64,000 bases of DNA from Polaromonas sp. (GCF_016185115.1 NZ_JACPOF010000001.1:57463-121462), one strand, 5' to 3'. Positions 1 through 8,483 are shown, counted from the first letter of the stretch. Notes: generated by a model not told the origin, from the letters alone. Made by a program: numbers and translations.

Positions 1-212
1 GCCTGCTCAAGCAGCGGCAGGGCTGCCTGCGGATCATCGAGCCGGATGAGCGTGGCGGCCAGGTTGCCGAGCGTGGAGACGCGACCCGGCACAAGCAGCA
101 ATGCCTCTTCAAAACTGCTGCGCGCCTCAGGAAAGCTGCCTGCTTCGTAATGCGCTATGCCTGCAAGAAAAGCGCGTTTGGCTTCTTCAAAATGGGGTGG
201 GGTGCTGCTCAT
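1..212 (-). CDS. TPR-repeat protein, N-terminal fragment (cut by window edge)
   Basis: An open minus-strand frame starts at an ATG at 212 and runs off the left edge with no stop. The roughly 70 residues begin MSSTPPHFEEAKRAFLAGIA and continue with a helix pair of the TPR type (AxxxYExGxFPEARxxFEEAL...LGNLAxxLxRL). TPR proteins are scaffolds for protein contacts. A strong hairpin at 251-285 separates it from the Bug gene upstream on the same strand, so it is probably transcribed on its own. The function cannot be told from this fragment. Confidence 0.7.
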   Translation of the reverse strand, partial: MSSTPPHFEEAKRAFLAGIAHYEAGSFPEARSSFEEALLLVPGRVSTLGNLAATLIRLDDPQAALPLLEQ

Positions 213-250
213 GGGCACTGTTTATACATGCTGCCCGCCAGTCACAAATA

Positions 251-285
251 AAAATGCCCGCCGCATGAAGCGGGCGGGCATTTTT
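251..285. terminator. bidirectional Rho-independent terminator
   Basis: A 12-bp stem (AAAATGCCCGCC pairing with GGCGGGCATTTT) encloses a short loop, with a T-run on the plus side and an A-run on the minus side. It sits 23 bases after the stop of the Bug gene and before the TPR gene, both on the minus strand. Confidence 0.85.
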
Positions 286-307
286 GCCTCGTCAAACTGG
301 CAAACGT

Positions 308-1300
308 CTATTCAGCCTGAATGCCGAATTCCTTGATGACCTTGGCGTAGCGGTTGTGGTCAAACGCATTGAGCTTGCCCAGCGTGGCAGGGTCGCCGCC
401 CACGGGCACCAGTGCCAGCGTGACCATCTTGGCCTGCACGTCGGACATCTTGAGGATGTCGTTCATGTTGGCGTTGAGTGTGCGCACCACATCGGCAGGC
501 ATGCCCTTGGGGCCCATCAGGCCTTGCCATGCGCCGACGTTCACGTCAGCCACACCGGCTTCAGCCAGCGTGGGCACGTTGGGCTGCAGGGGGGAGCGTT
601 TCGGGTCGGCCACCGCAATGTTGAGCAGCTTGCCGGAGGTGATGTGCGGCAGCACCGGGCCCAGCGTGGTCCAGAACATGGGCACATGGCCACCGACCAG
701 GTCCACCACTGCAGGGCCGCTGCCGCGGTAAGGCACCTGTGCAATCTTCACTGCGGCCGCCTTGTTGAAGGTCTCGCCCAGGATGTGCATGGGTGAACCG
801 CTGCCTGGGCTGGCATAACCCTTGACCTTGCCGGCCTTCGCGGCGTCAACAAGCTGCTTGACGCTGGTGATGCCGGTGTCCTTGTTGACAACCAGGAACA
901 GCGACTGGCTGCCAGCCTGGATGATGGGCGTGAAGTCGTTGAGCACGTCGTAAGCTGCACCCGAGCCGGACTTCAGCACCAGCGTGGCGATGGAGATGGT
1001 GTTCGGCGTGAACAGCAGCGTGTAGCCGTCTGCAGGCGCCTTGGCCACAAAGGCATTGCCAATGGTGCCGCTGGCGCCCGGCTTGTTGTCAACAACAACC
1101 GGCACGCCAAGCTTGGTGGAAAGCTTTTCAGCATAAAGACGGGCCAGCGCATCGGTGTCGCCGCCTGGCGGGTAAGACACGACGATGGTGATGGGCTTGC
1201 TGGGGTAAAGCTGTGCCATGGCAGGAGCCGAGGCAAATGTGGCGGTGATGGCGGCCATCACACCCAGGAGGGTGAGGACACGGCGACGGGCGTTTTGCAT
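308..1300 (-). CDS. Bug-type tripartite tricarboxylate transporter substrate-binding protein
   Basis: A periplasmic receptor of the Bug/TctC family, 330 residues. The ATG at 1300 is preferred because AAGGAG lies just upstream. It gives a classic signal peptide (basic MQNARRRV, hydrophobic core, cleavage after APAMA), whereas the longer frame from 1411 does not. Family hallmarks are YPSKPITIVVSYPPGG near the mature N-terminus and NKPGASGTIG and ADGYTLLF further in. Bug proteins bind small carboxylates for uptake. No TctA/TctB membrane genes lie nearby, which is common in Burkholderiales. It is the last gene of a hydrolase-RidA-Bug unit, so the ligand is probably the hydrolase substrate or product, but it is not identifiable. 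Confidence 0.92.
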   Translation of the reverse strand: MQNARRRVLTLLGVMAAITATFASAPAMAQLYPSKPITIVVSYPPGGDTDALARLYAEKLSTKLGVPVVVDNKPGASGTIGNAFVAKAPADGYTLLFTPNTISIATLVLKSGSGAAYDVLNDFTPIIQAGSQSLFLVVNKDTGITSVKQLVDAAKAGKVKGYASPGSGSPMHILGETFNKAAAVKIAQVPYRGSGPAVVDLVGGHVPMFWTTLGPVLPHITSGKLLNIAVADPKRSPLQPNVPTLAEAGVADVNVGAWQGLMGPKGMPADVVRTLNANMNDILKMSDVQAKMVTLALVPVGGDPATLGKLNAFDHNRYAKVIKEFGIQAE

Positions 1301-1367
1301 GAAGACTCCTTGGAAAGTGGAAACAACTGACAGATGGAAACGGGGAAAAAAAGACAACAACGAAAAG

Positions 1368-1751
1368 CTAAGACCTTGCAGAGTCAACCATCGCATAGGC
1401 AACGATCTCAATTTTCATGCCAGGCACGACCAGCGCGACACCTGCGCTTGAACGATTGGGGTATGGCGCGGTGAAGAACTCGCGGTAAATGCTGTCGATG
1501 ACGGGCATGTCGGCCACATCGCTCATGTAGATCAGCACCTGCGCCACGTCGGCCAGCGTACCGCCTGCGGCCTCGAGCGCCATCTTCAGATTGGTCAGCG
1601 TCAGGCGCGTCTGGTCCTCAATCGAACCGGTATCGATCGTGCCGTCCTTGCGCACTGGGCCATGCGCCGTGAACAGCATGCCGGCAGATTTCACCGCCCA
1701 CGAAAATGGCTGTTTGAGCGGCGGCAGGCCGATGTCTATGACTTCTTTCAT
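1368..1751 (-). CDS. RidA/YjgF family enamine/imine deaminase-like protein
   Basis: 127 residues, the standard length for the YjgF/YER057c/UK114 family. Arg100 in PYPNRSSAGV lies where RidA has its substrate-carboxylate-binding arginine, and KIEIVAYAMV matches the family's C-terminal strand. RidA enzymes hydrolyse reactive enamines/imines; catabolic paralogues act in amino-acid or aromatic amine pathways. The start codon shares one base with the stop of the upstream hydrolase gene (TGATG), so the two are translationally coupled. With a formamidase-like hydrolase and a Bug receptor beside it, a pathway-specific deaminase is more likely than housekeeping RidA; this is inference. Confidence 0.9.
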   Translation of the reverse strand: MKEVIDIGLPPLKQPFSWAVKSAGMLFTAHGPVRKDGTIDTGSIEDQTRLTLTNLKMALEAAGGTLADVAQVLIYMSDVADMPVIDSIYREFFTAPYPNRSSAGVALVVPGMKIEIVAYAMVDSARS

Positions 1752-2653
1752 CAGGCGGTTTCCAGCTTGTCAGCGGTTTGCGTTTCACCAGTGAATTCGG
1801 CGAGTTTGGCGTACCACGGATGGTGCGCATCATGCAGCGATGTGTGCGCGCTGAAGTGGTCCTGCCCCGGCATGATGCGCAATTCAACAGGCGCGTTCTG
1901 CAGCCTGAGCAGCGCCTGGATGCGCAGGTTGGACTTCTGCACACGTTCGCTGTCATGCTCGCCATGGCTCAGATAAAACGGCACGCTGTTGCCGGCCGTC
2001 CAGCAGATCGGGCTCATCACGGCATCAAGCGACGGGTCTTTCAGCACCATGCTGTACACGCGCTCTTCAAGGCTGCCGGGCGCGGGTGCGGGGTGGTAAA
2101 GATCCATGATGGCGCTGATGGGCAGGCAGCCCTTCACCGCTGATTGCGGCACGCCAAAACGCGCGCGGTCTACCGGCCGCAACGCCACCAGCGATGCGAG
2201 GTGCGCGCCAGCGGAATGCCCGCCAAGATAAAGACGCCACGGGTCACCGCCCTGGCGATGAATGTATTGATAGACATGGCCCAGCATGTCCAGGCTGTCG
2301 TCAAAAGCTGCGGGCAACTTCGCCTCGCCCACCAGGCGGTAAGACGGCGACACCAGCACGCAGCCCATGGCCGTGATGTGCTTCGCCATGAAGGCGTTGT
2401 AGTCGCGGTAGCCGTTGGTCCAGCCGCCGCCGTGCCAGAAGATCACAACCGGCGCGTTTTCTGCACCAATGGGGCTGTACACGTCGTAGCGATGCAGGCG
2501 GTGCGGTCCGTAGGCGATGTCCTTGTGGACATCCATGCCCACCGCACTCTCCGGTTCCCGGGCCCATCCCATCACCTCGCAGGCGTAGTCTTCGGCGGCC
2601 TTGAAAGGCATGGGTATCTGGCCATCGGGATTGGCCTCGTCGTAAGTCAGCAT
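1751..2653 (-). CDS. alpha/beta hydrolase, kynurenine formamidase/esterase-like
   Basis: 300 residues of the hormone-sensitive-lipase-like alpha/beta hydrolase fold. Visible are the oxyanion motif HGGGW (74-78), the nucleophile elbow GHSAG with Ser147, and a likely acid and base at Asp234 (GEHD) and His266 (GQDHF). Arylformamidases and carboxylesterases share this layout. There is no signal peptide, so it is cytoplasmic. It is the first gene of the unit hydrolase-RidA-Bug, driven by the promoter at 2662-2690 and divergent from a GntR regulator. The substrate is unknown; an amide or ester cleaved before the RidA step would fit. Confidence 0.87.
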   Translation of the reverse strand: MLTYDEANPDGQIPMPFKAAEDYACEVMGWAREPESAVGMDVHKDIAYGPHRLHRYDVYSPIGAENAPVVIFWHGGGWTNGYRDYNAFMAKHITAMGCVLVSPSYRLVGEAKLPAAFDDSLDMLGHVYQYIHRQGGDPWRLYLGGHSAGAHLASLVALRPVDRARFGVPQSAVKGCLPISAIMDLYHPAPAPGSLEERVYSMVLKDPSLDAVMSPICWTAGNSVPFYLSHGEHDSERVQKSNLRIQALLRLQNAPVELRIMPGQDHFSAHTSLHDAHHPWYAKLAEFTGETQTADKLETA

Positions 2654-2661
2654 ATGAGCGG

Positions 2662-2690
2662 ATGTTATGAATATAAATTTTTAACGTCAA
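2662..2690 (-). promoter_or_regulatory. sigma70-like promoter with AT-rich direct repeats
   Basis: On the minus strand TTGACG and TAACAT are separated by exactly 17 bases and point at the hydrolase gene. Two copies of AATATAAATTTT (about 2670-2681 and 2689-2700) overlap this promoter and lie in the short gap shared with the divergent GntR gene. They are plausible operators for that regulator. Confidence 0.6.
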
Positions 2691-2725
2691 TATAAATTTT
2701 GAAAATTCCGTAGAATTCACACAAG

Positions 2726-3430
2726 ATGGCCGATTCCGTTTCACCAGTGAAAGACAAGACCCTTGCAGACCGCGCTTTGCGGCTTTTGCGCGATGACATC
2801 CTGGCCGTCAGGCTGGTGCCCGACGAGCGCCTGCGCATCGCTGAGCTGCAAAAGCGCTATGACCTCGGCATCAGCCCGCTGCGTGAAGCACTGCTGCGCC
2901 TCATCAGCGAAGGCCTGGTGGTCGCAGAAGGCCAGCGCGGTTTTGCTGTGGCTTCTGTCTCGCTTGAAGAATTGCAGGACCTGACCCGCGCCCGCATCCG
3001 CATTGAAAGCCTGCTGGTCACCGAAGCCATCGCCATGGGCGATGCAGAGTGGGAGGCCGGCGTGGTCGCAGCCTTTCACCGCCTGTCACTCGCCAACCTG
3101 CCCGGCGACCATCACGATGAGAAAACCACCATGTACTGGGAAAGCTGCCATCGCGCCTTTCATGATGCGCTGGTGGCGGGCTGCGGCTCACCCTGGCTGC
3201 TGCGCATGCACGCCCAGATGGTCGACCACTCCAAACGCTATCGCCGTATTCGCCTCTTCCACTCAGTGCCCGCCAAAGAGCTGGTGCGAACGGTCAATGA
3301 CGAACACGAGTTGCTGATGAAAGCCATGCTGGCCCGCGACACCCAACGTGCGGTGGAACTGGTGCACAGTCATTTGAACAACACGGCTACCGCTGTGAGT
3401 TCGTTCTGGAAGCCAGGCGTCGGCGTATAG
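2726..3430 (+). CDS. GntR-family transcriptional regulator (FCD/FadR subfamily)
   Basis: 234 residues. The N-terminal winged helix (about 10-75) shows the GntR pattern LRIAELQKRYDLGISPLREA followed by LxSEGLV. The C-terminal all-helical FCD domain binds an organic acid ligand, usually through a metal held by His residues. It is divergent from the hydrolase operon with 72 bases between the starts, the normal arrangement for a local repressor. The ligand is unknown. The gene ends four bases from the convergent MFS gene. Confidence 0.92.
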   Translation: MADSVSPVKDKTLADRALRLLRDDILAVRLVPDERLRIAELQKRYDLGISPLREALLRLISEGLVVAEGQRGFAVASVSLEELQDLTRARIRIESLLVTEAIAMGDAEWEAGVVAAFHRLSLANLPGDHHDEKTTMYWESCHRAFHDALVAGCGSPWLLRMHAQMVDHSKRYRRIRLFHSVPAKELVRTVNDEHELLMKAMLARDTQRAVELVHSHLNNTATAVSSFWKPGVGV

Positions 3431-3433
3431 ACA

Positions 3434-4885
3434 CTAGACCTTTCTTGTTGAGGCACGGCTCCCGAGCGAGATGCCCAGAGCGAGAAGTATCAGCATGCCC
3501 GCGACTGCAAACGTAATCTGCATACCGCTGGCAACCGCCTCCGGCTGCGCAGTGGCAACGTCGCCACTCGCCGCCGCGAATGCAAACACGGCGCCCATCA
3601 CCGAGGCACCTGTGATGAGCCCCAGATTGCGAGACAAATTGAGCATGCCCGAGATGACGCCGCGCTGGTCTGGGCGTATGTCTTTCATGACTGCCGTGTT
3701 GTTGGCGGTCTGGAACAGCGCATAGCCGACGGTGATGACGACGATGGGCGCAAGGTAACCGGGGATGCCCAGCGCCGTTGGCAAGATGAAAAGAGCAAAG
3801 CAACCCCCAGCCATCGCGGTGAGCCCCGCCACAGTCATGCGTTGTGCGCCAAAGCGGTCGGCGATTCGGCCTGCGGGCACGCCTGTCAACGCGACAACAA
3901 ATGGGCCGACGGCCAGAACCAGGCCCACAGCAGTTGAATCAAGCTCCAGCGCACGCGCGAGATAAAACGGCCCGACCACCAGGGTTGCCATCATCACCGT
4001 GGCGACCAGCGTGCTTGTTGCAAGGCTTGAGCTGAGCGCAACATCGCGGAACATCGCCAGGCGTATCAGGGGTGATGCCGCCTTTGACTCGATGAGCACA
4101 AACAGACCCACACCCACTGCAGCCAGCAGCAGCAAAGCCATGTTGGGCAAACCAAAGCCGCTGCGTGCGCCGCCGGGGTGAAGCGTCATGGCCAGCGCAT
4201 AGGCCGTGAGCGTCAAGGCAAGCAGCAAGGTGCCCAGCCGGTCAAGGCCCGCCGCCCCTGCTTTGCGCTCCGCGCCGTCGGGCGGCAGGCAGCGATACGC
4301 AAGACCCAACGCCACAATGCCCAGCGGCAGGTTGACGAGAAAGATGGCGCGCCAGCCCAGCCACGCAATCAGCACGCCACCCAGCGAGGGTCCGAGCGCC
4401 GTGCCGATGGCAGACATGGTGCCCAGCAAGCCCATCGCGCTGCCGGTTTTCTCTTTGGGCACTGTCTCGCCGACAAAGGCCATGGTGAGCGCCATCATGA
4501 TGGCAGCGCCCAGCCCCTGCAGCGCCCTGGCGGCCACCAGCAGCCAGAGCGTGGGCGCCATGCCGCAAAGGACCGAGGCCAGCGTGAAGAGCGCTATGCC
4601 GGCCAGAAGCAGACGCCGGCGGCCAACGATATCGCCCAGCTTGCCTGCACTGACAATGAGGGTGGTGATGGCGAGCAGATAAGCCAGCACCACCCACTGC
4701 ACCTGCTGGAAGGTTGCGCCGAACACCTGTGCGAGCGTCGGCAGGCCTACATTGGCGATGCTGGTGCCCAGCGAAGACAGCAGTACCGACAGGGACAGAC
4801 TGGCAAGCGCCCAGCGGACAGCGCGCACCGGGTCCCGGGTAGCAGCAGTAGCCTGATCAAGGCCCGAAATGATTGGGTTGGACAT
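3434..4885 (-). CDS. MFS transporter, DHA2 (EmrB/QacA) drug-exporter family
   Basis: 483 residues, strongly hydrophobic, with about 14 predicted membrane segments as in DHA2 exporters. Motif A reads GKLGDIVGRRRLLLAG after the second segment, and the motif C region reads ALGPSLGGVL. The family exports drugs, dyes or metabolites using proton motive force. It is divergent from a LysR gene, its likely regulator, but a 267-bp repeat element now separates them and ends only 37 bases upstream of this start. Confidence 0.92.
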   Translation of the reverse strand: MSNPIISGLDQATAATRDPVRAVRWALASLSLSVLLSSLGTSIANVGLPTLAQVFGATFQQVQWVVLAYLLAITTLIVSAGKLGDIVGRRRLLLAGIALFTLASVLCGMAPTLWLLVAARALQGLGAAIMMALTMAFVGETVPKEKTGSAMGLLGTMSAIGTALGPSLGGVLIAWLGWRAIFLVNLPLGIVALGLAYRCLPPDGAERKAGAAGLDRLGTLLLALTLTAYALAMTLHPGGARSGFGLPNMALLLLAAVGVGLFVLIESKAASPLIRLAMFRDVALSSSLATSTLVATVMMATLVVGPFYLARALELDSTAVGLVLAVGPFVVALTGVPAGRIADRFGAQRMTVAGLTAMAGGCFALFILPTALGIPGYLAPIVVITVGYALFQTANNTAVMKDIRPDQRGVISGMLNLSRNLGLITGASVMGAVFAFAAASGDVATAQPEAVASGMQITFAVAGMLILLALGISLGSRASTRKV

Positions 4886-4922
4886 AACTTCCTTTGTTGT
4901 TTCAGCTCCCGAAATGGAGTTC

Positions 4923-5189
4923 TAGGGCCTGTCATCCTATAAATCGCCTCCGCGCTGGGGCTGCAAGGGGTGCAGCGCTAGACGCAGGCCGCCGGCCGGG
5001 GTAATCCCCGGTCAAGGACTGCAACGACGCGAGGCATCCCTTGCAGCCCCAGCCCTTCGGGTGGCCCCCGGAAAAGACTGCACTCGTTGTTGCGAAGCCT
5101 CACCGGGGATTACCCCGGTTTCGTTTCGCGCCTAGATTGCAATCCTTCCGGGGGCCACGCGGAGGTGATTTATAGGACGACAGGCCCTA
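4923..5189. mobile_element. MITE-like element with 32-bp terminal inverted repeats
   Basis: This fills most of the 390-base gap between the MFS and LysR genes. The ends are inverted repeats (TAGGGCCTGTCATCCTATAA against TAGGGCCTGTCGTCCTATAA read inward), matching at 30 of 32 positions and bounded by TA. Inside are further nested inverted pairs: GCTGGGGCTGCAAGGG at 4954 with its complement at 5038-5053, CCGGGGTAATCCCCGG with its reverse complement near 5103, and GTGGCCCCCGGAA with TTCCGGGGGCCAC. There is no reading frame for a transposase. TA at both ends is typical of IS630/mariner-type targets. It is best read as a non-autonomous element; the family assignment is inference. Confidence 0.7.
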
Positions 5190-5275
5190 AGCGTATGTCC
5201 TGGCCAGACAAAGCGGAAGACGCAGCAGTTGCAGGTAATCATTGCGTTTGACGCCACATCAACTCAAATTGCGTT

Positions 5276-6187
5276 ATGGTTGGACTCATGGCCACACTTG
5301 ATCTGAACCTGCTGGTGACCCTGGATGTACTGCTGCAGGAAGGCAGCGTTGCAGGGGCAGCACGCCGCCTGCGGCTCAGCCCGTCTGCCATGAGCCGCGC
5401 CTTGGCGCGATTGCGCGAAACCACCGGTGACCCGTTGCTGGTCAGGGCTGGTCGCGGCCTGGTGCCGACGCCGCGGGCGCTTGAGCTGCGCGAGCGGGTC
5501 AGCCAGCTGGTCGAGCAAAGCGAAGAAGTGCTTCGCCCTGCCCGGACGCTGAAACTGAAAAAGCTGGCCAGAACCTTCACCCTGCGCACCAGCGACGGTT
5601 TTGTCGAAAATTTCGGGCCGGACCTGATTGCCCGCGTCAGCAAGGAAGCGCCCGGCGTGACACTGCGGTTTGTACAAAAGCCTGACAAGGACAGCACGCC
5701 CCTGCGTGGCGGCACGGTAGACCTCGAAACCGGTGTCATAGGCCATGACATGGGACCAGAGCTGCGTGTTCAGGCCCTGTTCCGCGACCGCTTCACAGGC
5801 GTGGTTCGTGCGGGCCACCCGCTAAGCCAGGGCGAGATCACGCCCGAACGTTATGCGGCCGGCCGGCACATCTGGGTATCACGACGCGGCCATGCGGGCG
5901 GGCCGGTAGACGATGCCCTGAAACTGCTGGGTCTGGCGCGCCATGTCGCCACCATTGTTTCGGGCTTCTCAAGTGCGCTGGCGCTGGCAAAGGCATCCGA
6001 CATGATTGCCACTGTTCCTGAACGACACACCGGCAGGCTGCGCGAAGGCATGTTCAGTTTTGCCCTGCCCGTGGCCGTGCCGGAAGTCACGGTGTCGATG
6101 TTCTGGCACCCCAGACTGCACGCCGATCTGGCGCACAGCTGGCTGCGCGGGTGCGTGCGGGATGTTTGCGCTGAAACCAGCGACTGA
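5276..6187 (+). CDS. LysR-family transcriptional regulator
   Basis: About 300 residues. The N-terminal winged HTH (roughly 7-65) has the LysR pattern DLNLLVTLDVLLQEGSVAGA followed by ARRLRLSPSAMSRALARLRE, then a PBP2-type effector domain. A second ATG at 5288 (MATLDLNLL) is an equally good start. It is divergent from the DHA2 exporter and probably controls it. The MITE-like element ends 86 bases upstream, so its original promoter or operator region has been rebuilt. The effector is unknown. Confidence 0.92.
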   Translation: MVGLMATLDLNLLVTLDVLLQEGSVAGAARRLRLSPSAMSRALARLRETTGDPLLVRAGRGLVPTPRALELRERVSQLVEQSEEVLRPARTLKLKKLARTFTLRTSDGFVENFGPDLIARVSKEAPGVTLRFVQKPDKDSTPLRGGTVDLETGVIGHDMGPELRVQALFRDRFTGVVRAGHPLSQGEITPERYAAGRHIWVSRRGHAGGPVDDALKLLGLARHVATIVSGFSSALALAKASDMIATVPERHTGRLREGMFSFALPVAVPEVTVSMFWHPRLHADLAHSWLRGCVRDVCAETSD

Positions 6188-6190
6188 CAT

Positions 6191-6260
6191 GCTACATATT
6201 TAATAGCTACTCACGTACGTAAACAAAGGGCTGGAGGCCTAAAATGCCCCTGAAAATGGC
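6191..6260 (+). repeat. dispersed intergenic repeat, copy A
   Basis: About 70 bp starting GCTACATATTTAATAGCTAC followed by TCACGTACGTAA. It matches copies at 23209-23279 and 57888-57958 (opposite strand) over the block (A/T)ATAGCT(A/G)CTCACGTAC and, more loosely, over the next 40 bases. All three copies lie between genes. Confidence 0.75.
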
Positions 6261-6323
6261 CCAAAAGAGCAGTTTTGGGCTCACTTTTAGCGTCTGGAAG
6301 CCTTCAAAAAAAAGCCTTAGAAC

Positions 6324-6379
6324 TTAATGCGTCAAAAATAAATCATTAAGCACTTAAGGATTTATTAAAGACGCATTAA
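6324..6379. repeat. 56-bp near-perfect AT-rich palindrome
   Basis: TTAATGCGTC (6324-6333) pairs with GACGCATTAA (6370-6379), AATAAATC (6337-6344) with GATTTATT (6359-6366), and the centre ATTAAG/CTTAAG pairs at five of six positions. Only a symmetric AAA/AAA stretch breaks each arm. It lies between the convergent LysR and DUF1932 genes and could form a long hairpin or cruciform. There is no T-run, so it is not a standard terminator. Confidence 0.75.
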
Positions 6380-6396
6380 ATCCATCGACCAGTGAC

Positions 6397-7293
6397 TCAG
6401 CCCTTGCGCGCAGCCAGCAACCTGTCCGCGTACTCCTGCCAGGCGGCATCCTTGCCCACACCGTTGAAAACGCCGGCTTTGGCCTGGTCGGCGACCCACT
6501 GCTGCTTGTCGGCAATCGATGCTGTCATGTAGGGCTCAAAACCGGCTTCGCGCACGGTGTTGGCGGATTCGCGCATCTCTTCTGCCCGGCGCTGGCCGTG
6601 TTGCACGACCCTTGAGAAAAAGTAGGCACCAGTCTTCTGCCAGTCCATGTTGGGGAAGGTTTCTTCCAGCGTGGGTATGACGTAGTCCTCAACCCCATAG
6701 GCACGGGCCGTGGCGTAGCTCTCGATGACCAGGGCTTCCATGCCCTTGATCATCACGCTGCGGCACATCTTGATGGCGCTGGCTACACCCAGCTTCTCGC
6801 TGACGGCTTTGGCGTCCATACCCCAGGCGGAAAGCAGGATGGCCAGTTCGCCCGCATGTTCGCCACCCAGCAGCAAGGGCACGCGGATGCCGTAGGGTGG
6901 CACCGAGGTCATCACCCCCGCTTCGACATAGCGCGCACCAGCCGCCTCGATGAGTTCAGCACTGCGCTGCTTGGTGCCGGGCGAGGCGGAGTTGAGGTCC
7001 AGGTAGACGCTGCCGGGGCGAATGCTTTTGGCGGCTTCTTCTGCAACGGCCAGGCTTTGGGAGGCGGTGACGGCGGCAATGACCAGGTCGCTGGCCTTGC
7101 ACAACGCGCTTGAAGACATCTGCGTCGTGACGCCCGCCTCTTCGGCGTGGGCCAGCTCAAAGGCGGCGGTGTCGCCGACGAACTTGCGGTCCCACGCATG
7201 CACGCCTTCAACGCCATCCTTGCCCTGAAGCCCGGCGCAAAAGATCTTGCCGACTTCGCCGTAGCCAATCAGCCCAATGGTCTTGAAATTCAC
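6397..7293 (-). CDS. NAD(P)-dependent beta-hydroxyacid dehydrogenase-like protein (DUF1932)
   Basis: 298 residues. The N-terminal Rossmann domain starts IGLIGYGEVG (GxGxxG at 10-15). The C-terminal helical region looks like the DUF1932 domain of 6-phosphogluconate dehydrogenase-related proteins, with KMCRSVMIKGMEALVIES including the lysine expected in this superfamily. Such enzymes oxidise or reduce small 2- or 3-hydroxyacids. It lies 25 bases downstream of a Bug receptor gene on the same strand and probably processes that receptor's ligand. The substrate is not determined. Confidence 0.85.
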   Translation of the reverse strand: MNFKTIGLIGYGEVGKIFCAGLQGKDGVEGVHAWDRKFVGDTAAFELAHAEEAGVTTQMSSSALCKASDLVIAAVTASQSLAVAEEAAKSIRPGSVYLDLNSASPGTKQRSAELIEAAGARYVEAGVMTSVPPYGIRVPLLLGGEHAGELAILLSAWGMDAKAVSEKLGVASAIKMCRSVMIKGMEALVIESYATARAYGVEDYVIPTLEETFPNMDWQKTGAYFFSRVVQHGQRRAEEMRESANTVREAGFEPYMTASIADKQQWVADQAKAGVFNGVGKDAAWQEYADRLLAARKG

Positions 7294-7318
7294 GGCGAAG
7301 GTCCTGTGCGGAAGGTGA

Positions 7319-8302
7319 TTACTGCGTCGGAATCTTGGCGGCGGCGATCACACCGGCCCAGCGTTTGGTTTCGCTGGCCAGCAGGTCGGCCAGTTGGGCG
7401 GGGGTGCTGGGGCTGGCTTCGATGTTGAGGTCGAGCAGGCTTTTCTTCACTTCAGCCGAATTGACCGCGACATTGATTTCCTTGTTCAGGCGGTCGAGCA
7501 CGGCCTTGGGTGTCTTCGATGGTGCAGCCAGCGCGTTCCACGAAGCGACGTTGAAGTTGGCCAGGCCGCTTTGGGCGGCAGTAGGCACATCCTTCAGCAC
7601 GATGGAGCGTTTGGCGCCCATGACGGCCAGTGCATGCACGGCACCCGACTGGATCTGCGGCAGCATGGGGCTCAGGATTTCAACCGCAGCGTCAAGCTGG
7701 CCGCCGCGCAAGGCGGTGATGACGGCTGGCGTGCCGTTGAAAGGAACCACCTGCGCCTGTATGCCGGCGCTGCTCTTGAACAACTCGGCGGCCAGATTCT
7801 GTGTGCTGCCGATGTTGATGGTGCCAATGTTCAGCTTGCCGGGGTTGGCTTTGGCGGCTGCCAGCAGGTCCGCCAGCGTCTTGTAGGGGGAGTTTTGCGG
7901 CACAACGACAGCGATGTCGAAGTAACCCAGGGTGGAGATGGGTGCGAAGTCTTTCAGCGTGTCGAAAGGCAGGCTCTTGAAGAGGCCTGCACTGACGGCG
8001 GTACCGTTGGACATCAGCAGCAGGGTGTGGCCATCGGGCTCGGCCTTGGCGACGGTGTCGCCGGCCACCACGCCGCCGGCGCCTGGCTTGTTTTCAATGA
8101 TGACGGACTGGCCCATGTTCTCGGCCATTTTTTTGGCGACGACACGTGCAGTCAGGTCAGCCACACCGCCTGCGCCGAAAGGCACAACGATGCGTATGGG
8201 TTTGGAAGAAAGCGGCTGGGCCTGGACGGTTGCGGCGATGCCGAGGGCGGCAACAGCGCCAAAAAGGGTACGCAGAACGGTACGGCGAAGAGTAGGTTTC
8301 AT
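7319..8302 (-). CDS. Bug-type tripartite tricarboxylate transporter substrate-binding protein
   Basis: 327 residues with a signal peptide (basic MKPTLRRTVLRTLFG, cleavage after TVQA). The mature part starts QPLSSKPIRIVVPFGAGG, followed by ENKPGAGGVVAGDTVAKAEP and DGHTLLLMSNGT, all Bug/TctC hallmarks. It is the second of three orphan Bug receptors here. It precedes the DUF1932 dehydrogenase by 25 bases, so the two likely serve one carboxylate pathway. No TctAB pair is present. Confidence 0.92.
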   Translation of the reverse strand: MKPTLRRTVLRTLFGAVAALGIAATVQAQPLSSKPIRIVVPFGAGGVADLTARVVAKKMAENMGQSVIIENKPGAGGVVAGDTVAKAEPDGHTLLLMSNGTAVSAGLFKSLPFDTLKDFAPISTLGYFDIAVVVPQNSPYKTLADLLAAAKANPGKLNIGTINIGSTQNLAAELFKSSAGIQAQVVPFNGTPAVITALRGGQLDAAVEILSPMLPQIQSGAVHALAVMGAKRSIVLKDVPTAAQSGLANFNVASWNALAAPSKTPKAVLDRLNKEINVAVNSAEVKKSLLDLNIEASPSTPAQLADLLASETKRWAGVIAAAKIPTQ

Positions 8303-8483
8303 GAATGTAATCCTGATGGGCGTTTATGAACGCGAGGATGAAAAAGGCAGACTGAACTATCCAGACAAGAAGCCCGGCCCGCAAGCGGAGGAACCCACAA
8401 CGTGTTATTCAATTTCGTTATAGCGTTGCGGGCGTTCACCATATTTTTGCTTGCTGACAGCAAAAATAAAGTTTCAGCGCAGG

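Noticed and set aside
284..796. 170-residue plus-strand frame over the first Bug gene
   Set aside because: His/Arg-rich shadow of a well-supported Bug receptor on the other strand.
4178..4942. 254-residue plus-strand frame over the MFS gene
   Set aside because: Low-complexity Gln/Arg/Ala antisense shadow of the transporter; ends inside the MITE-like element's left repeat.
6324..6379. dif (XerCD) site
   Set aside because: The palindrome is far longer than a 28-bp dif site and lacks the XerC/XerD arm sequences.
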